Assembly (NCBI RefSeq): GCF_018617395.1
Contig: NZ_JACSKC010000001.1
Span: 868,001-932,000 of the forward strand
DNA: 64,000 bases
Direction: 5' to 3'
Source of the DNA: Exiguobacterium sp. s48
GTDB taxonomy: Bacteria; Bacillota; Bacilli; Exiguobacteriales; Exiguobacteriaceae
Shown in pieces: positions 17,363 through 26,802 of the stretch. Numbering within the stretch: position 1 is the first letter of the stretch; each line of letters starts with the position of its first letter. The position numbers and the translations under genes are program-made. The notes under the pieces were generated by a model, which was given only the letters and a program-made list of their open reading frames with translations, made no database searches and was not told the origin of the DNA.

Positions 17363-20300
17363 TCACTCCACAATCAGCTGGATCGTCGACCCGCTTCTAG
17401 TTTTACTGACTTCAATCCGTGCATCCACACGGTCTTTCAATTCTTGAACATGACTGATGACCCCTACGAGTCGACCTGTCGACTGGAGAGACATCAATAA
17501 TTCAATCGCCTGGTCTAATGATTCGGCATCGAGTGTCCCGAATCCTTCATCAATCAGCATCGTCTCAAGACTGATGCCTCCACTTAATTGTTGCACGACT
17601 TCCGCAAGTCCAAGTGCAAGCGAAAGCGACGCTTTAAATCCTTCGCCTCCGGAAAGGTTTTGAACACGACGGGATTGTCCTGTATATGCATCGAAGACGA
17701 GAAGTTCAAGTCCTGATTTGGCGTTCCCTTTTGCCGTTTCAATTTTGCGCTCGAGTCGGAATTGTCCGCTCGTCATTTGATCTAAATGAATGTTAGCAGC
17801 ATGTAAGATTTGATCAAAAAATGCTGTTTGGACATAGGTTTCAAACGTCATTTTTTGTGGATTGATCCCTTTCCCAGTATCAGCAATCAATTTGATGGTT
17901 TGTAACTGGTTCTCTTCGTTGGCTGTACTCTCACGAAGGGCAGACCATTCTGAGGTGATTTGGCGATGTCTCGCTAACGCGTCTTGTGCTGTGATCAACT
18001 CTTTTGAAACTTGTTCATATTGCGCAGTAGCTTCCCTCACTTTTGCTTCCACCAGCTCAAGATTTGGCCGGCTAACATTCCCAAGTTTATCCTCGATTAT
18101 TTGCTTCCGATGACGAAGGCGAATGCCTTCTTGTTCCTCTTCGAGCAGTTGATCGCGAATCGTCTGTCGCTGATTGATTTGACTCGCAATTTCTTCATAG
18201 CGTTCCCGCGTCAGATTGGTCGACGCAAGTTGTTCGGTCCAAATCGATTGGTGCGACTCGTATTGTTTTTCCAACTCTCTCAATTGTTCACGGGTCACGG
18301 AAAGACGCTCTTCTTCTTTCCACAACGCTTTCTTCACTGTTTCCAATTGCTCATCAAATGATTCGAGTTTCTTTAAAAGTAGTGTCAGTCGATGATGTTT
18401 TTCATTTCGTTCTGATTGCAGGGACTCCAACGTCACATCATCCGTCTGACCGAGGCTATGCAGTTTTTGTTGAATGCCTTCAAGTTCTGAGAGAACACGC
18501 TGACGTTCCTCAAACTGGTCACGACGCTGTTGTTCCAATTGTCTAATCTCGTTGGTCAGTTGACGCAATGTTCGCTCATTCTCTTGGCGAAGCTGTTCGT
18601 CACGCTGTAGCGACTTTAGATGGGACTGCCATCTTTCAATCTCATCCGATATGTCATGCTTGTGTTGAACGTCTTTAGATGCCTGTTCAAACTCCAAGCG
18701 TGTTGTTTCGAGTTGTTGATGAAGAGAACGATAATCTGCCCTCGCCTCAATCAAGCGTGTCGACAATTCCTCAAGTCGTAATAACGCTTCCTCTCGAGCG
18801 GCAATGTCTTCAATCACGGCTTCGGGTTGTGACATTTCATGGTGACGAGATCCACATACAGGACACGGTTCACCTTCTTCAAGTGTGTCACGTAGCTGTG
18901 TCGCTAAAACGAGTTGCTCTTGTTGTTTATATGTTAAAACGATCTCTTGCTGTATCGTATATTGTCGCTGAATCTCTTTTCCAGAGCGTTCACATGCTGC
19001 AAGTTGTTTTGAGAGGTCACTGATTTTTGTTTCAAGCGTTTTCAGTTGAATCAATCGATCGACATAACGTTCGACATCGACAGAACGTTCAGTCGGCTCA
19101 GTTTTCAAGCGTTCAACGAGTTCATGTTCATGTACTTGTAGTTCATTCAATCTTGATTCTTTTGAGAAGTCCGCTAATGCCTTCGATTTCGTTTCTAATT
19201 GTTGACGACGAGAAACGAATGAAGCACGTTCTTCGATTTGAGGCATCAATTCATCAATCACTCGAAGCCGCTCACGGAGTGACCCAACCTCTTGTCTGCC
19301 CGCTTCCATCGACGACTGCTGTTCTTCCAATTTTGATTGCGTCGTTTTCAATTCTTCGTACTTAGTCAAAGAAGTTTGTTTTTCAGTCGTCAATCGCTGT
19401 AGTTGTCGTTCCATCTCAACGAGACGATCAAACACAGGACGAATATTGGCTGCCGCCTCTAACAGTTGTAGTCGGTCTCGACGTTCGTTTCGTAACACTT
19501 CACCTTCTAAAAAGGCTTCGAGTGCCCGATTCGTTTCTTCTCGTTCGTTGAACAGTCCGATCAGAGACTTCGCAACTTCAAGTTCATCTCGAACTTCTTC
19601 GAGCGTTTTGAGATATTCTCGTTTCTTGAGATCCACCGTGTCACACGTTTCAATTAAACGCTCTTCCCGTTCTTCAAGCCATCGAATAATCTCATCAATC
19701 GGTTTGACCGAGACTTCTTCAATTGACTCGTCTTCGAGTTCGAGTAACTTGAGGCGTGTTCGTTCCACCGACCACTCGACTTGTTTTCGATATGCGCTAT
19801 ATCGTTCTGCCCATTTTTCTTGAAACGACCGATACGCTTCCGTCTTGAAAATAGATTGTAAGATTTGTTGCTTTTCATTCGAATTAGAGTCAAGCAGTTG
19901 TCTAAATTGATTTTGCGGCAGTAACAAAATTTGACTGAATTGTTCATATGAAAGTTGTAAAATCGATTCAATTTGTTCTTGAACCTCATTGACTTTAGTA
20001 GCCAGCGGTTTCCAACCGTCCTCCCATTCATATAGAACCGCCTCATGAGGGATTGGCGTCTTGTTTACAGGATGGGGTTGCTGCGGTTGTCGAACGATTC
20101 GATAGCGTTCTCCTCGAATCGTGAATGAGAAATCGACCTTTGTTATCGTTTCAGGTGTCGCGTACTGGCTTCTGAAGTCGCTCGCGTTTCGGAGCGAACC
20201 ACTCGCCCGTCCATAAAGAGCAAATGTCATCGCATCAAAGATGGTCGTCTTTCCGGCACCTGTCCGACCACTTACAACAAACATGGAACGACCCAACAAC

Positions 20301-20371
20301 TGTGTAAAATCAATTGTCTCTCGTTCTGCGTATGGCCCAAACGCTTGCATCATCAATTCGACCGGTCTCAT
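17363..20371 (-). CDS. sbcC: Nuclease SbcCD subunit C (SMC-like ATPase)
   Basis: The 1002-residue protein has an N-terminal Walker A (GRTGAGKTT, about residues 36-44), long coiled coils, a central zinc hook CPVCG (near residue 490) and a C-terminal half with LSGGEGFKASLSLALG signature and MLIDEGFGTLD Walker B. With SbcD it forms the Mre11-Rad50-type complex that cleaves hairpins and blocked DNA ends. The ATG overlaps the sbcD stop (ATGA), and the next gene downstream overlaps its own end. Confidence 0.96.
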   Translation of the reverse strand: MRPVELMMQAFGPYAERETIDFTQLLGRSMFVVSGRTGAGKTTIFDAMTFALYGRASGSLRNASDFRSQYATPETITKVDFSFTIRGERYRIVRQPQQPHPVNKTPIPHEAVLYEWEDGWKPLATKVNEVQEQIESILQLSYEQFSQILLLPQNQFRQLLDSNSNEKQQILQSIFKTEAYRSFQEKWAERYSAYRKQVEWSVERTRLKLLELEDESIEEVSVKPIDEIIRWLEEREERLIETCDTVDLKKREYLKTLEEVRDELEVAKSLIGLFNEREETNRALEAFLEGEVLRNERRDRLQLLEAAANIRPVFDRLVEMERQLQRLTTEKQTSLTKYEELKTTQSKLEEQQSSMEAGRQEVGSLRERLRVIDELMPQIEERASFVSRRQQLETKSKALADFSKESRLNELQVHEHELVERLKTEPTERSVDVERYVDRLIQLKTLETKISDLSKQLAACERSGKEIQRQYTIQQEIVLTYKQQEQLVLATQLRDTLEEGEPCPVCGSRHHEMSQPEAVIEDIAAREEALLRLEELSTRLIEARADYRSLHQQLETTRLEFEQASKDVQHKHDISDEIERWQSHLKSLQRDEQLRQENERTLRQLTNEIRQLEQQRRDQFEERQRVLSELEGIQQKLHSLGQTDDVTLESLQSERNEKHHRLTLLLKKLESFDEQLETVKKALWKEEERLSVTREQLRELEKQYESHQSIWTEQLASTNLTRERYEEIASQINQRQTIRDQLLEEEQEGIRLRHRKQIIEDKLGNVSRPNLELVEAKVREATAQYEQVSKELITAQDALARHRQITSEWSALRESTANEENQLQTIKLIADTGKGINPQKMTFETYVQTAFFDQILHAANIHLDQMTSGQFRLERKIETAKGNAKSGLELLVFDAYTGQSRRVQNLSGGEGFKASLSLALGLAEVVQQLSGGISLETMLIDEGFGTLDAESLDQAIELLMSLQSTGRLVGVISHVQELKDRVDARIEVSKTRSGSTIQLIVE

Positions 20372-21474
20372 CAGACATCACCTTCTTCTATCATTTGCTT
20401 CACAGCATCTGGTGCAGTGCGATCATGAACGGCTTCAAAAAATTGTACATATACTTCTTCGACCGACTGTCTCTCGAGCATCTCACGTTCAAACGTGGAC
20501 GTCTGTTCCTGACGGCGCAACATTTCCAATTCAAGATGTAGGATATTCGGATAGACGGTTCGGAGTTTCGCCATCGGATCGTGTAACGCTGTATCATTCG
20601 TCAACACAATTTTGAGGTAATCATCCGTTTTCTGTTGCTGATAGAAAGTTGGGGAAAGGAGCTCATCTAGCGTTCCGGTAAGTTGTCGCATATCTCGCTC
20701 TGGTGTCAACACACGGCGACGACGGTTCCATCGCCCGTCCCACTCTAGAATATCCACAGATTTCTGATGATTGACCTCGGAAAACGAATATTTCATGAGC
20801 GAGCCACTATATGCGATTGTTTCAGATTGAATTGCATCACGATTATGTAGATGACCTAGTGCCGTATACGAAAAAGGCTCATACAACCCTTTCGCGACCT
20901 GTCCTGCCATGCCGACAGATAGTTGACGTTCTGAATCCGTCTCCAACCCACCTGCCACAAAACTGTGACCGACCGAGACCGCGTTCTTCTCAATGTCTCC
21001 ATACGCTTCAATCACAGCCTCAAGTGCGTCATGATGTGTGCGAATCGTATCGATACCGAGAATGTGTCGCACCCTGGCCGGTTCAAGAAACGGGATTGGA
21101 TAGAACGGGATGCCCGCGACCTCGAGCGGACCAATAGCGGGGTCTAGTTTCCCGATGATATGGAGCCCCACTTGTCTCAGCAATTTCGAACTATATTCGA
21201 GACGTTCTGCAGAATCATGGTTTCCAGCGATGGCAATGACGGGGATTTCCCGTTTCAGAACAAGTTCTCGCCACATTTCATCAAGTAGATCGACCGCTTC
21301 CACGGGGGGGACGGCACGGTCGTACAAATCCCCTGCGATGATCACTGCATCCGGTTGTTCTTCATCCACAATATTTAAAAATGAATGGAATAGTATATTC
21401 CGTTGATCTTCTGTCATATGACGACCGTGGACAATCTTACCAAGATGCCAGTCGGCCGTATGAATCCATTTCAT
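20371..21474 (-). CDS. sbcD: Nuclease SbcCD subunit D (Mre11-like exonuclease)
   Basis: The 367-residue metallophosphoesterase has the phosphodiesterase motifs HTADWHLGK, GDLYDRAVP, GNHDSAERL and GHSFVAGG / LGHLHNRD that bind two Mn2+ ions. It is the nuclease partner of SbcC. AGAGGTG lies 7 bases before the ATG; a GTG one codon upstream is possible. First gene of sbcD-sbcC-AAC(3). Confidence 0.95.
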   Translation of the reverse strand: MKWIHTADWHLGKIVHGRHMTEDQRNILFHSFLNIVDEEQPDAVIIAGDLYDRAVPPVEAVDLLDEMWRELVLKREIPVIAIAGNHDSAERLEYSSKLLRQVGLHIIGKLDPAIGPLEVAGIPFYPIPFLEPARVRHILGIDTIRTHHDALEAVIEAYGDIEKNAVSVGHSFVAGGLETDSERQLSVGMAGQVAKGLYEPFSYTALGHLHNRDAIQSETIAYSGSLMKYSFSEVNHQKSVDILEWDGRWNRRRRVLTPERDMRQLTGTLDELLSPTFYQQQKTDDYLKIVLTNDTALHDPMAKLRTVYPNILHLELEMLRRQEQTSTFEREMLERQSVEEVYVQFFEAVHDRTAPDAVKQMIEEGDV

Positions 21475-21581
21475 CACGTATCACCTCTCTTTCCTATTCT
21501 AGCATGAGTCATTCGAATGATTCGACGTCTTGACACCCGTTTTTGAAACAGCGAAAGTAAGAAGAGAGGAGGATTGTCAAA

Positions 21582-23312
21582 ATGAAATCATCAACATGGC
21601 AAACTTTTTTTCAACTGTTCAAAATCGCAAATCCTCCGAAAGGATTATTTGTCGGCGCTATTCTCATCTCGCTCCTTCAAGCCGTCGCCTCACTGGCCAT
21701 TCCGCTCATCTTGCAACGGGTGGTCGATCGATGGAGCAGTGATCTGTTGACACCCGAATGGATTGCATATTTCGTCGTTGCATTTCTGATTCAGGTTGTC
21801 ACGAGTGCCGTGTCGATTTATTGGTTACATATTGTCGGCCAACGGGTCGTCGCCAATTTACGCACGACCTTATGGGATCATCTCGTCAAATTGCCAATTC
21901 CATTCTATGACGGCATCAAGTCGGGTGAACTAGTGTCTCGATTGAACAATGATACGACGACACTTCAACAACTCTTGTCCGAACAGAGTGTCAGGTTGTT
22001 GACCTCAATCGTCTCCGTCATCGGTGCCGTCGCCATCTTGTTCACACTCGATTGGCAGATGACACTCGTCATTTTGTTTTCTGTCCCGACCACTCTCATC
22101 ATTGTCATACCGCTCGGACGAAAGCTACGGATTATCGCAAAAGAGACACAACAAGAACTCGGGAATCTTTCGGGCTTCTTTGCCGAACTGCTCGGTGAGA
22201 TTCGCCTCGTCAAATCACAAGCGACGGAACAAACGGAAGTGAAAACCGGCAAAACAAAAATCGAGACACTGTTCGATTACGGGGTGAAGGAAGGACGAAT
22301 TCAAGCGATCCTCATCCCCCTTCTCAATGTCACCTTGACCGGGATGTTGATTGCGATTCTCGGATTCGGCGCATATCGCGTCTCGACCGGGGCTTTATCA
22401 ACGGGAGAACTACTTGCTTTCATGCTCTATCTCTTCCAAATCATTACGCCGCTCATCACGATGAGTGAATTCCTGACGAGACTTCAAAAGGCGCGTGGTG
22501 CAACGGAACGAATTGCCGAGCTGCTCGAAGTCAGCCGAGAACCTTACAGCACCCATGAAGAAGTGATTCATCAAACGACACTTTCGTTCGATGACGTTTC
22601 TTTCCACTATGGCACTGAACCCGTCATCCGAGGTTTGACACTTCAAGTGTCACCAGGGGCGACCACCGCCATCGTCGGGCGCAGTGGTGCCGGCAAAACG
22701 ACACTTTTTTCGCTTGTCGAACAATTCTACATACCGACGGCAGGGACGATTCGATATGGAGATCGGGACATTCAGTCATACGGACGTGACACTTGGCGGC
22801 AAATCATCGGGTATGTCGCTCAAGATTCACCTGTTTTATCTGGATCTGTACGGACGAACATCCTATATGGACTTCAACATAGAGCGAGCGATGATGAAAT
22901 CAGAGAGGCCTGTGAGATGGCCAACGCATGGTCGTTCATTGAAACGATGCCACATCAGCTCGATACGGAAATCGGGGAGCGAGGCATCCGTTTATCCGGT
23001 GGACAACGGCAACGTCTCGCCATTGCACGAGCTTTGTTACGCAATCCTCAAATTTTATTACTCGACGAAGCAACATCAAGTCTAGATTCCGAATCAGAAC
23101 GTGTGGTCCAAGAAGCGTTAGACCGCCTGATGGTCGGGCGAACAACGCTTGTGATTGCCCACCGACTTTCGACTGTCAGACATGCTGACCAGATTGTCGT
23201 CTTAGAAGACGGACGAATCAGCGGGATCGGGAAACACGAGCAACTTTTAACGGAGAATGAACTATATCAACGACTCGTTTCACAACAATTATTAGGGGGA
23301 CAAGCGACATGA
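21582..23312 (+). CDS. BmrA-like homodimeric ABC exporter half-transporter
   Basis: The 576-residue half-transporter has an N-terminal six-helix membrane domain (residues ~20-310) and an ABC ATPase domain: Walker A GRSGAGKTT, Q-loop VAQDSP, signature LSGGQRQR, Walker B ILLLDEATSS and switch AHRLST. The canonical Glu after Walker B and the overall length fit homodimeric multidrug exporters of the BmrA/YvcC group. GAGGAGG precedes the ATG. Its last 4 bases overlap the next gene (ATGA). Substrate is inferred only. Confidence 0.9.
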   Translation: MKSSTWQTFFQLFKIANPPKGLFVGAILISLLQAVASLAIPLILQRVVDRWSSDLLTPEWIAYFVVAFLIQVVTSAVSIYWLHIVGQRVVANLRTTLWDHLVKLPIPFYDGIKSGELVSRLNNDTTTLQQLLSEQSVRLLTSIVSVIGAVAILFTLDWQMTLVILFSVPTTLIIVIPLGRKLRIIAKETQQELGNLSGFFAELLGEIRLVKSQATEQTEVKTGKTKIETLFDYGVKEGRIQAILIPLLNVTLTGMLIAILGFGAYRVSTGALSTGELLAFMLYLFQIITPLITMSEFLTRLQKARGATERIAELLEVSREPYSTHEEVIHQTTLSFDDVSFHYGTEPVIRGLTLQVSPGATTAIVGRSGAGKTTLFSLVEQFYIPTAGTIRYGDRDIQSYGRDTWRQIIGYVAQDSPVLSGSVRTNILYGLQHRASDDEIREACEMANAWSFIETMPHQLDTEIGERGIRLSGGQRQRLAIARALLRNPQILLLDEATSSLDSESERVVQEALDRLMVGRTTLVIAHRLSTVRHADQIVVLEDGRISGIGKHEQLLTENELYQRLVSQQLLGGQAT

Positions 23313-24181
23313 AAACAATCGGATTTATCGGGCTCGGGGTCATGGGCCAATCGATGGTACGTAATTTGATGAAACACGGATTTGAAGTACAAGCATACAC
23401 ACGGACGAAAGAGAAGGCAGCTGCATTGTTAGAGGAAGGTGTGACATGGTGTGATTCGGTACGGGACGTTTGCCGAGATGCCGATGCCGTCATCACGATC
23501 GTCGGCTATCCGTCCGATGTCGAATCCATCTATTTTGGCGAAGGGAACATTCTTGATTCGGCAGAACCAGGTACATTATTGATTGACATGACGACGTCCT
23601 CACCGAAACTGGCTGAACGAATTGCCGAGACTGCCATTGAGCGAAGTCTCCTCCCACTTGACGCACCGGTCACGGGAGGCGATGTCGGAGCAAAAAATGG
23701 AACGCTTTCGATTTTAGTCGGTGGGGGTGAATTCGCCTTCAATAAAGCGAGACCGTTATTTGAGGCGATGGGACAATCGATTGAACGAATGGGATACGCT
23801 GGAAGCGGACAATACGCAAAACTCTCCAATCAAATCGCCATTGCTGGAATCATGATGGGGAATGCTGAGATGCTAGCGTTCAGTAAACGGGCTGGGATTG
23901 ACCCAGAGGCACTCGTTCGTACGATTCGTGGCGGGGCAGCTGGTAGTTGGACGCTTGAAAATCTGGTTCCACGCATGATTGTCGAGGATTATGCACCTGG
24001 TTTCTTCATCAAACACTTCATCAAAGACATGACACTCGCCATCGAGAGTGCTCGTGAGCTACAAGTGACATTACCAGGTCTCGAGCTCGCACATCGCCTG
24101 TATTCAATTCTTGAAAAGAACGGGTATGGAGAGAATGGCACGCAAGCACTGATCGAGTATTATCTCCATCAAGACGTTTGA
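23309..24181 (+). CDS. Beta-hydroxyacid dehydrogenase, 3-hydroxyisobutyrate dehydrogenase-like
   Basis: The 290-residue NAD(P)-dependent enzyme has the Rossmann motif GFIGLGVMGQSM at the start, the substrate signature DAPVTGGDVGAKNG (about residues 114-127), the catalytic Lys in GSGQYAKLSNQI and GSWTLEN. It resembles Bacillus YkwC and plant/bacterial glyoxylate/succinate semialdehyde reductases, so the substrate could be a small hydroxyacid or semialdehyde. Translationally coupled to the ABC exporter by an ATGA overlap; the functional link is not obvious. Confidence 0.88.
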   Translation: MKTIGFIGLGVMGQSMVRNLMKHGFEVQAYTRTKEKAAALLEEGVTWCDSVRDVCRDADAVITIVGYPSDVESIYFGEGNILDSAEPGTLLIDMTTSSPKLAERIAETAIERSLLPLDAPVTGGDVGAKNGTLSILVGGGEFAFNKARPLFEAMGQSIERMGYAGSGQYAKLSNQIAIAGIMMGNAEMLAFSKRAGIDPEALVRTIRGGAAGSWTLENLVPRMIVEDYAPGFFIKHFIKDMTLAIESARELQVTLPGLELAHRLYSILEKNGYGENGTQALIEYYLHQDV

Positions 24182-24226
24182 AACAGGACGTTTGTGGAAT
24201 TAGTAGGAATGAAGGAGGCGATTTTC

Positions 24227-24454
24227 GTGCCATGGAATATGAAAGACTATCCGGAATCACTGAAAAACTTCGATCCACTTGTAAAAAAGAAAGCGATTGA
24301 TATTGCGAACGCATTACTCGCGCAAGGTTACTCCGAGACGAAAGCGATTCCCATTGCCACCGAGCAAGCGAAAAAGTGGCATGCGGATGCGTCGGAGGAG
24401 GAAAAACAAGATTTTGAAGACGCCCCAAATCCGAAAAAGTCAGATCAGCACTAA
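24227..24454 (+). CDS. YdaT-like small protein
   Basis: A 75-residue acidic/basic protein starting PWNMKDYPESLKNFDP, followed by VRKKAIDIANA-like and GYSETKAIPIA segments that recall the N-terminal part of Bacillus YdaT; a C-terminal DUF2188-type half seems absent. It may form a small helical bundle; function unknown, YdaT being a general stress protein. The start is GTG at 24227, 8 bases after AAGGAGG; a further GTG upstream (24194) lacks an RBS. Third gene behind the ABC exporter and dehydrogenase. Confidence 0.7.
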   Translation: MPWNMKDYPESLKNFDPLVKKKAIDIANALLAQGYSETKAIPIATEQAKKWHADASEEEKQDFEDAPNPKKSDQH

Positions 24455-24459
24455 ACGTC

Positions 24460-24492
24460 AACAACCGGTCGGATTATCCGACCGGTTGTTTT
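24460..24492. terminator. Terminator embedded in the end of the convergent DUF975 gene
   Basis: A 14-bp perfect stem (AACAACCGGTCGGA / TCCGACCGGTTGTT) with a TTA loop, then TTTG on the + strand. The loop TTA is the stop codon of the convergent DUF975 gene, so its last five codons form one arm. Confidence 0.82.
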
Positions 24493-25118
24493 GCTTGATA
24501 AGAGGCTTTCATCTCTAAATAGAGACCTGAGATTGCCGTTTGAAGATATGGCGTGACAAAGATGTATGCCAGGCCACCAGTGAGGAGCACAATCGCGTAC
24601 CAACCGATAAAACTTGCAAATAGTTTTAACATCGTTTGCTTGTGCCCTTTCATCATCTGTCGACTCTTACGCATTGCCTGAAACGCTGAAAGGTCAGGCT
24701 CATCCCGCATGATGAACGGAACAATCCGATACGTCAAATAAAACCAGACACCAGGTACGATCAGCAGGAGCATCAGTACGTTTAGCCCTAGATAAAATAC
24801 CGCATAATAGACTACGGCACGTGAATAGTCTTTCAGGGACCCGAACGATTCAATCAACAATCCGAACGTCGGCTTTTCATCTTTCGCTACCTGAAGAAAC
24901 ACCCAATTTTTCCCGAGCTCGATGGGAGCGAGCAATACCGTTGCCCCGTACAAGAGTGCCACTGAAGTAAGAAGAACTTCAGGGTCGTCCGTCGAGAGAT
25001 CAAGACGTGTCGTAATCATCGCTTGAATGACCATGACCGTTAAGACAACGAGTAATGAGATGCCCCACTTCCCTGATAGCATTCGTAGCGCATATTGTTT
25101 GTAAACGGAAGATTGCAT
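24474..25118 (-). CDS. DUF975 family membrane protein
   Basis: The 214-residue protein has about five to six hydrophobic segments and the DUF975 layout: N-terminal cytoplasmic helix with LRMLSGKWG, then YRIVPFIMRDEPDLSAFQAMRKSRQMMKGHK before the last two membrane helices. Function unknown; the family is common in Firmicutes. TAGGTGA precedes the ATG. The stop codon lies in the loop of the shared terminator. Confidence 0.82.
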   Translation of the reverse strand: MQSSVYKQYALRMLSGKWGISLLVVLTVMVIQAMITTRLDLSTDDPEVLLTSVALLYGATVLLAPIELGKNWVFLQVAKDEKPTFGLLIESFGSLKDYSRAVVYYAVFYLGLNVLMLLLIVPGVWFYLTYRIVPFIMRDEPDLSAFQAMRKSRQMMKGHKQTMLKLFASFIGWYAIVLLTGGLAYIFVTPYLQTAISGLYLEMKASYQAKQPVG

Positions 25119-25155
25119 GAATTCACCTACATTTGTTGTTTTCTCTCATTATAGC

Positions 25156-25181
25156 AAAAAAACAGTCTTTCGACTGTTTTT
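25156..25181 (-). terminator. Terminator of the deoR-cutC operon
   Basis: On the minus strand stem AAAAACAGTC-GAAA-GACTGTTTTT is followed by a continuing T run, shortly after the cutC stop. Confidence 0.88.
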
Positions 25182-25190
25182 CGCCTTGGT

Positions 25191-25844
25191 TCACCCTCGA
25201 AGTTGTTTGAATTTCACTTCATCGAGCTCTCCGTCCGTTCGTACCCCATTTCCGATATGAACCATTTCAACATCCAATCGTTCTTGTAGGACAGGTAATG
25301 TTTCCACATGGATTCCTGCGCCAGGCAAGAGGGTCATCTCGGCTACTTCATGTAGTCTGGCTAATGAGTCGATTCCGTCCAACGCGGTGTCAGCACCACC
25401 TGACGTCAACAAGATATCCACTTCTGGATATTCGTTCAACACTTCAATCGCTTCCAACACATCACGTGATGCATCAAACGCTCGGTGGAATGTGAGTGTC
25501 ATTTCCCCTTTATGTTTAATGACTTCTCCTAAAATGCGTTCATCGATTGCTCCGTCCTGTGTCAGCGCACCGAATACGATGCCGTTCACACCTAACTCAC
25601 GGCACAGACCGATATCCGCAAGCATCGTTTCAACGTCATCCTCGTTATAATAGAACGAGCGTGTATGTGGGCGAATCATCACATGTACGGGAATCGAAAC
25701 GTGTTCAACCACATTCCGAATCGTTCCGAAGCTTGGCGTAATTCCTCCGTTATCCATGTCGGCAATCAGCTCAAGCCGATCTGCACCGAGTTGTTCTGCC
25801 CGTATGGCTTCTGATAGTGTTGTGACAATCACTTCAATCTTCAT
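25191..25844 (-). CDS. cutC: CutC family protein
   Basis: The 217-residue TIM-barrel protein matches the CutC family: GADRLELIADMDNGGITPSFG, VMIRPHTRSFYY, TFHRAFDAS, LLTSGGADTALDG and PGAGIHVETL. The name comes from a proposed copper homeostasis role in E. coli, which is disputed. Here it is 13 bp downstream of a DeoR-type sugar regulator with the RBS AAGGGAGCG overlapping that gene's end, suggesting a role in carbohydrate metabolism (inference). Confidence 0.9.
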   Translation of the reverse strand: MKIEVIVTTLSEAIRAEQLGADRLELIADMDNGGITPSFGTIRNVVEHVSIPVHVMIRPHTRSFYYNEDDVETMLADIGLCRELGVNGIVFGALTQDGAIDERILGEVIKHKGEMTLTFHRAFDASRDVLEAIEVLNEYPEVDILLTSGGADTALDGIDSLARLHEVAEMTLLPGAGIHVETLPVLQERLDVEMVHIGNGVRTDGELDEVKFKQLRG

Positions 25845-25857
25845 CTAATCGCTCCCT

Positions 25858-26628
25858 TTACGGCGCGAACTTCCAGTCCACACCATGTTCGGCTAGAACG
25901 CCTTTAAAGTCTTGAGGTTCCGGAAAATCAGAGATAATCGCCGTCACCTTCGAAAAGTCACAGACACGATACCGCTTCTGTTGATTTAATTGCGTATGGT
26001 CTGTCAATAAGAACGTCTCGCGACTTTGTGACATCACCGATTGTGTGATACTCGCTAAACCGAACGCATCACAAGTTAATCCAAGCGACGAATCGACCCC
26101 TTCAACGGACAAAATCGCAAGATCGAACATATAGGTTTTAAGTTGTCCAAGGACTTGTTCACCCGTCGTCACGAGATGCTTCGGGTCGATTGTACCACCT
26201 AGTAATTGAATTTCGCCACCAAGGACACCTTTCGCCCGTTGTTCAAACAAAGCTTTCGCAACAGTTAACGACGGAGTGACCACTGTGACATTCCTACCAC
26301 GAAGCCGTGCTGCCACTTGTTCAGCAGCGACACCGTGTCCAATGTAAAGAAGCGTATCATCTGGAATTAATTGAAAAGCCGTATAAGCAATACGACGAAT
26401 GCCGTCCATGTTCGCAATCACGATTGGTTGAAAGGACATGCTTTGATGAAGGACCGCTCCCCCGTACACTCGTTTAATGCGATGTTCTTTCTCTAATTCT
26501 TCTAAATAACGTCGAATCGATTCCCCTGACACGTTCAATCGTTCGATCAGTTCGCTCGTTTTCACTTTTCCTTCCCGTTCGATCCATTCGACAATTTTTT
26601 GTTTACGTTCTTCACCGATTAAAGACAC
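25858..26628 (-). CDS. DeoR family transcriptional regulator
   Basis: The 256-residue repressor has an N-terminal DeoR winged helix (GEERKQKIVEWIEREGKV, then SGESIRRYLEELEKE, residues ~5-58) and a C-terminal sugar-phosphate-isomerase-like sensor domain with IGHGVAAEQVA and LGGTID. Effectors are usually phosphorylated sugars. The start is GTG at 26628 behind GGAGGCAGGG. It leads the operon with cutC; AT-rich sequence of 170 bp upstream presumably holds its promoter. Confidence 0.88.
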   Translation of the reverse strand: MSLIGEERKQKIVEWIEREGKVKTSELIERLNVSGESIRRYLEELEKEHRIKRVYGGAVLHQSMSFQPIVIANMDGIRRIAYTAFQLIPDDTLLYIGHGVAAEQVAARLRGRNVTVVTPSLTVAKALFEQRAKGVLGGEIQLLGGTIDPKHLVTTGEQVLGQLKTYMFDLAILSVEGVDSSLGLTCDAFGLASITQSVMSQSRETFLLTDHTQLNQQKRYRVCDFSKVTAIISDFPEPQDFKGVLAEHGVDWKFAP

Positions 26629-26763
26629 GTCCCTGCCTCCTCCACAAAAATCTTTCCTTTTCTAGTGTAACGAACGCATGTAAATTTAACGTAAATTGAA
26701 AGTAAAGAACGAGCAAATCCAACATGTTTTTGTTTCTTTTTTGTGTAAATCAACGACAATGCA

Positions 26764-26794
26764 CAAAAAAAGGCACGTCATCTTTGACGTACCT
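26764..26794 (-). terminator. plsY operon terminator
   Basis: On the minus strand stem AGGTACGTCA / TGACGTGCCT (one G-T pair) with loop AAGA is followed by TTTTTTTG. Confidence 0.9.
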
Positions 26795-26802
26795 CTCCAT
26801 TC

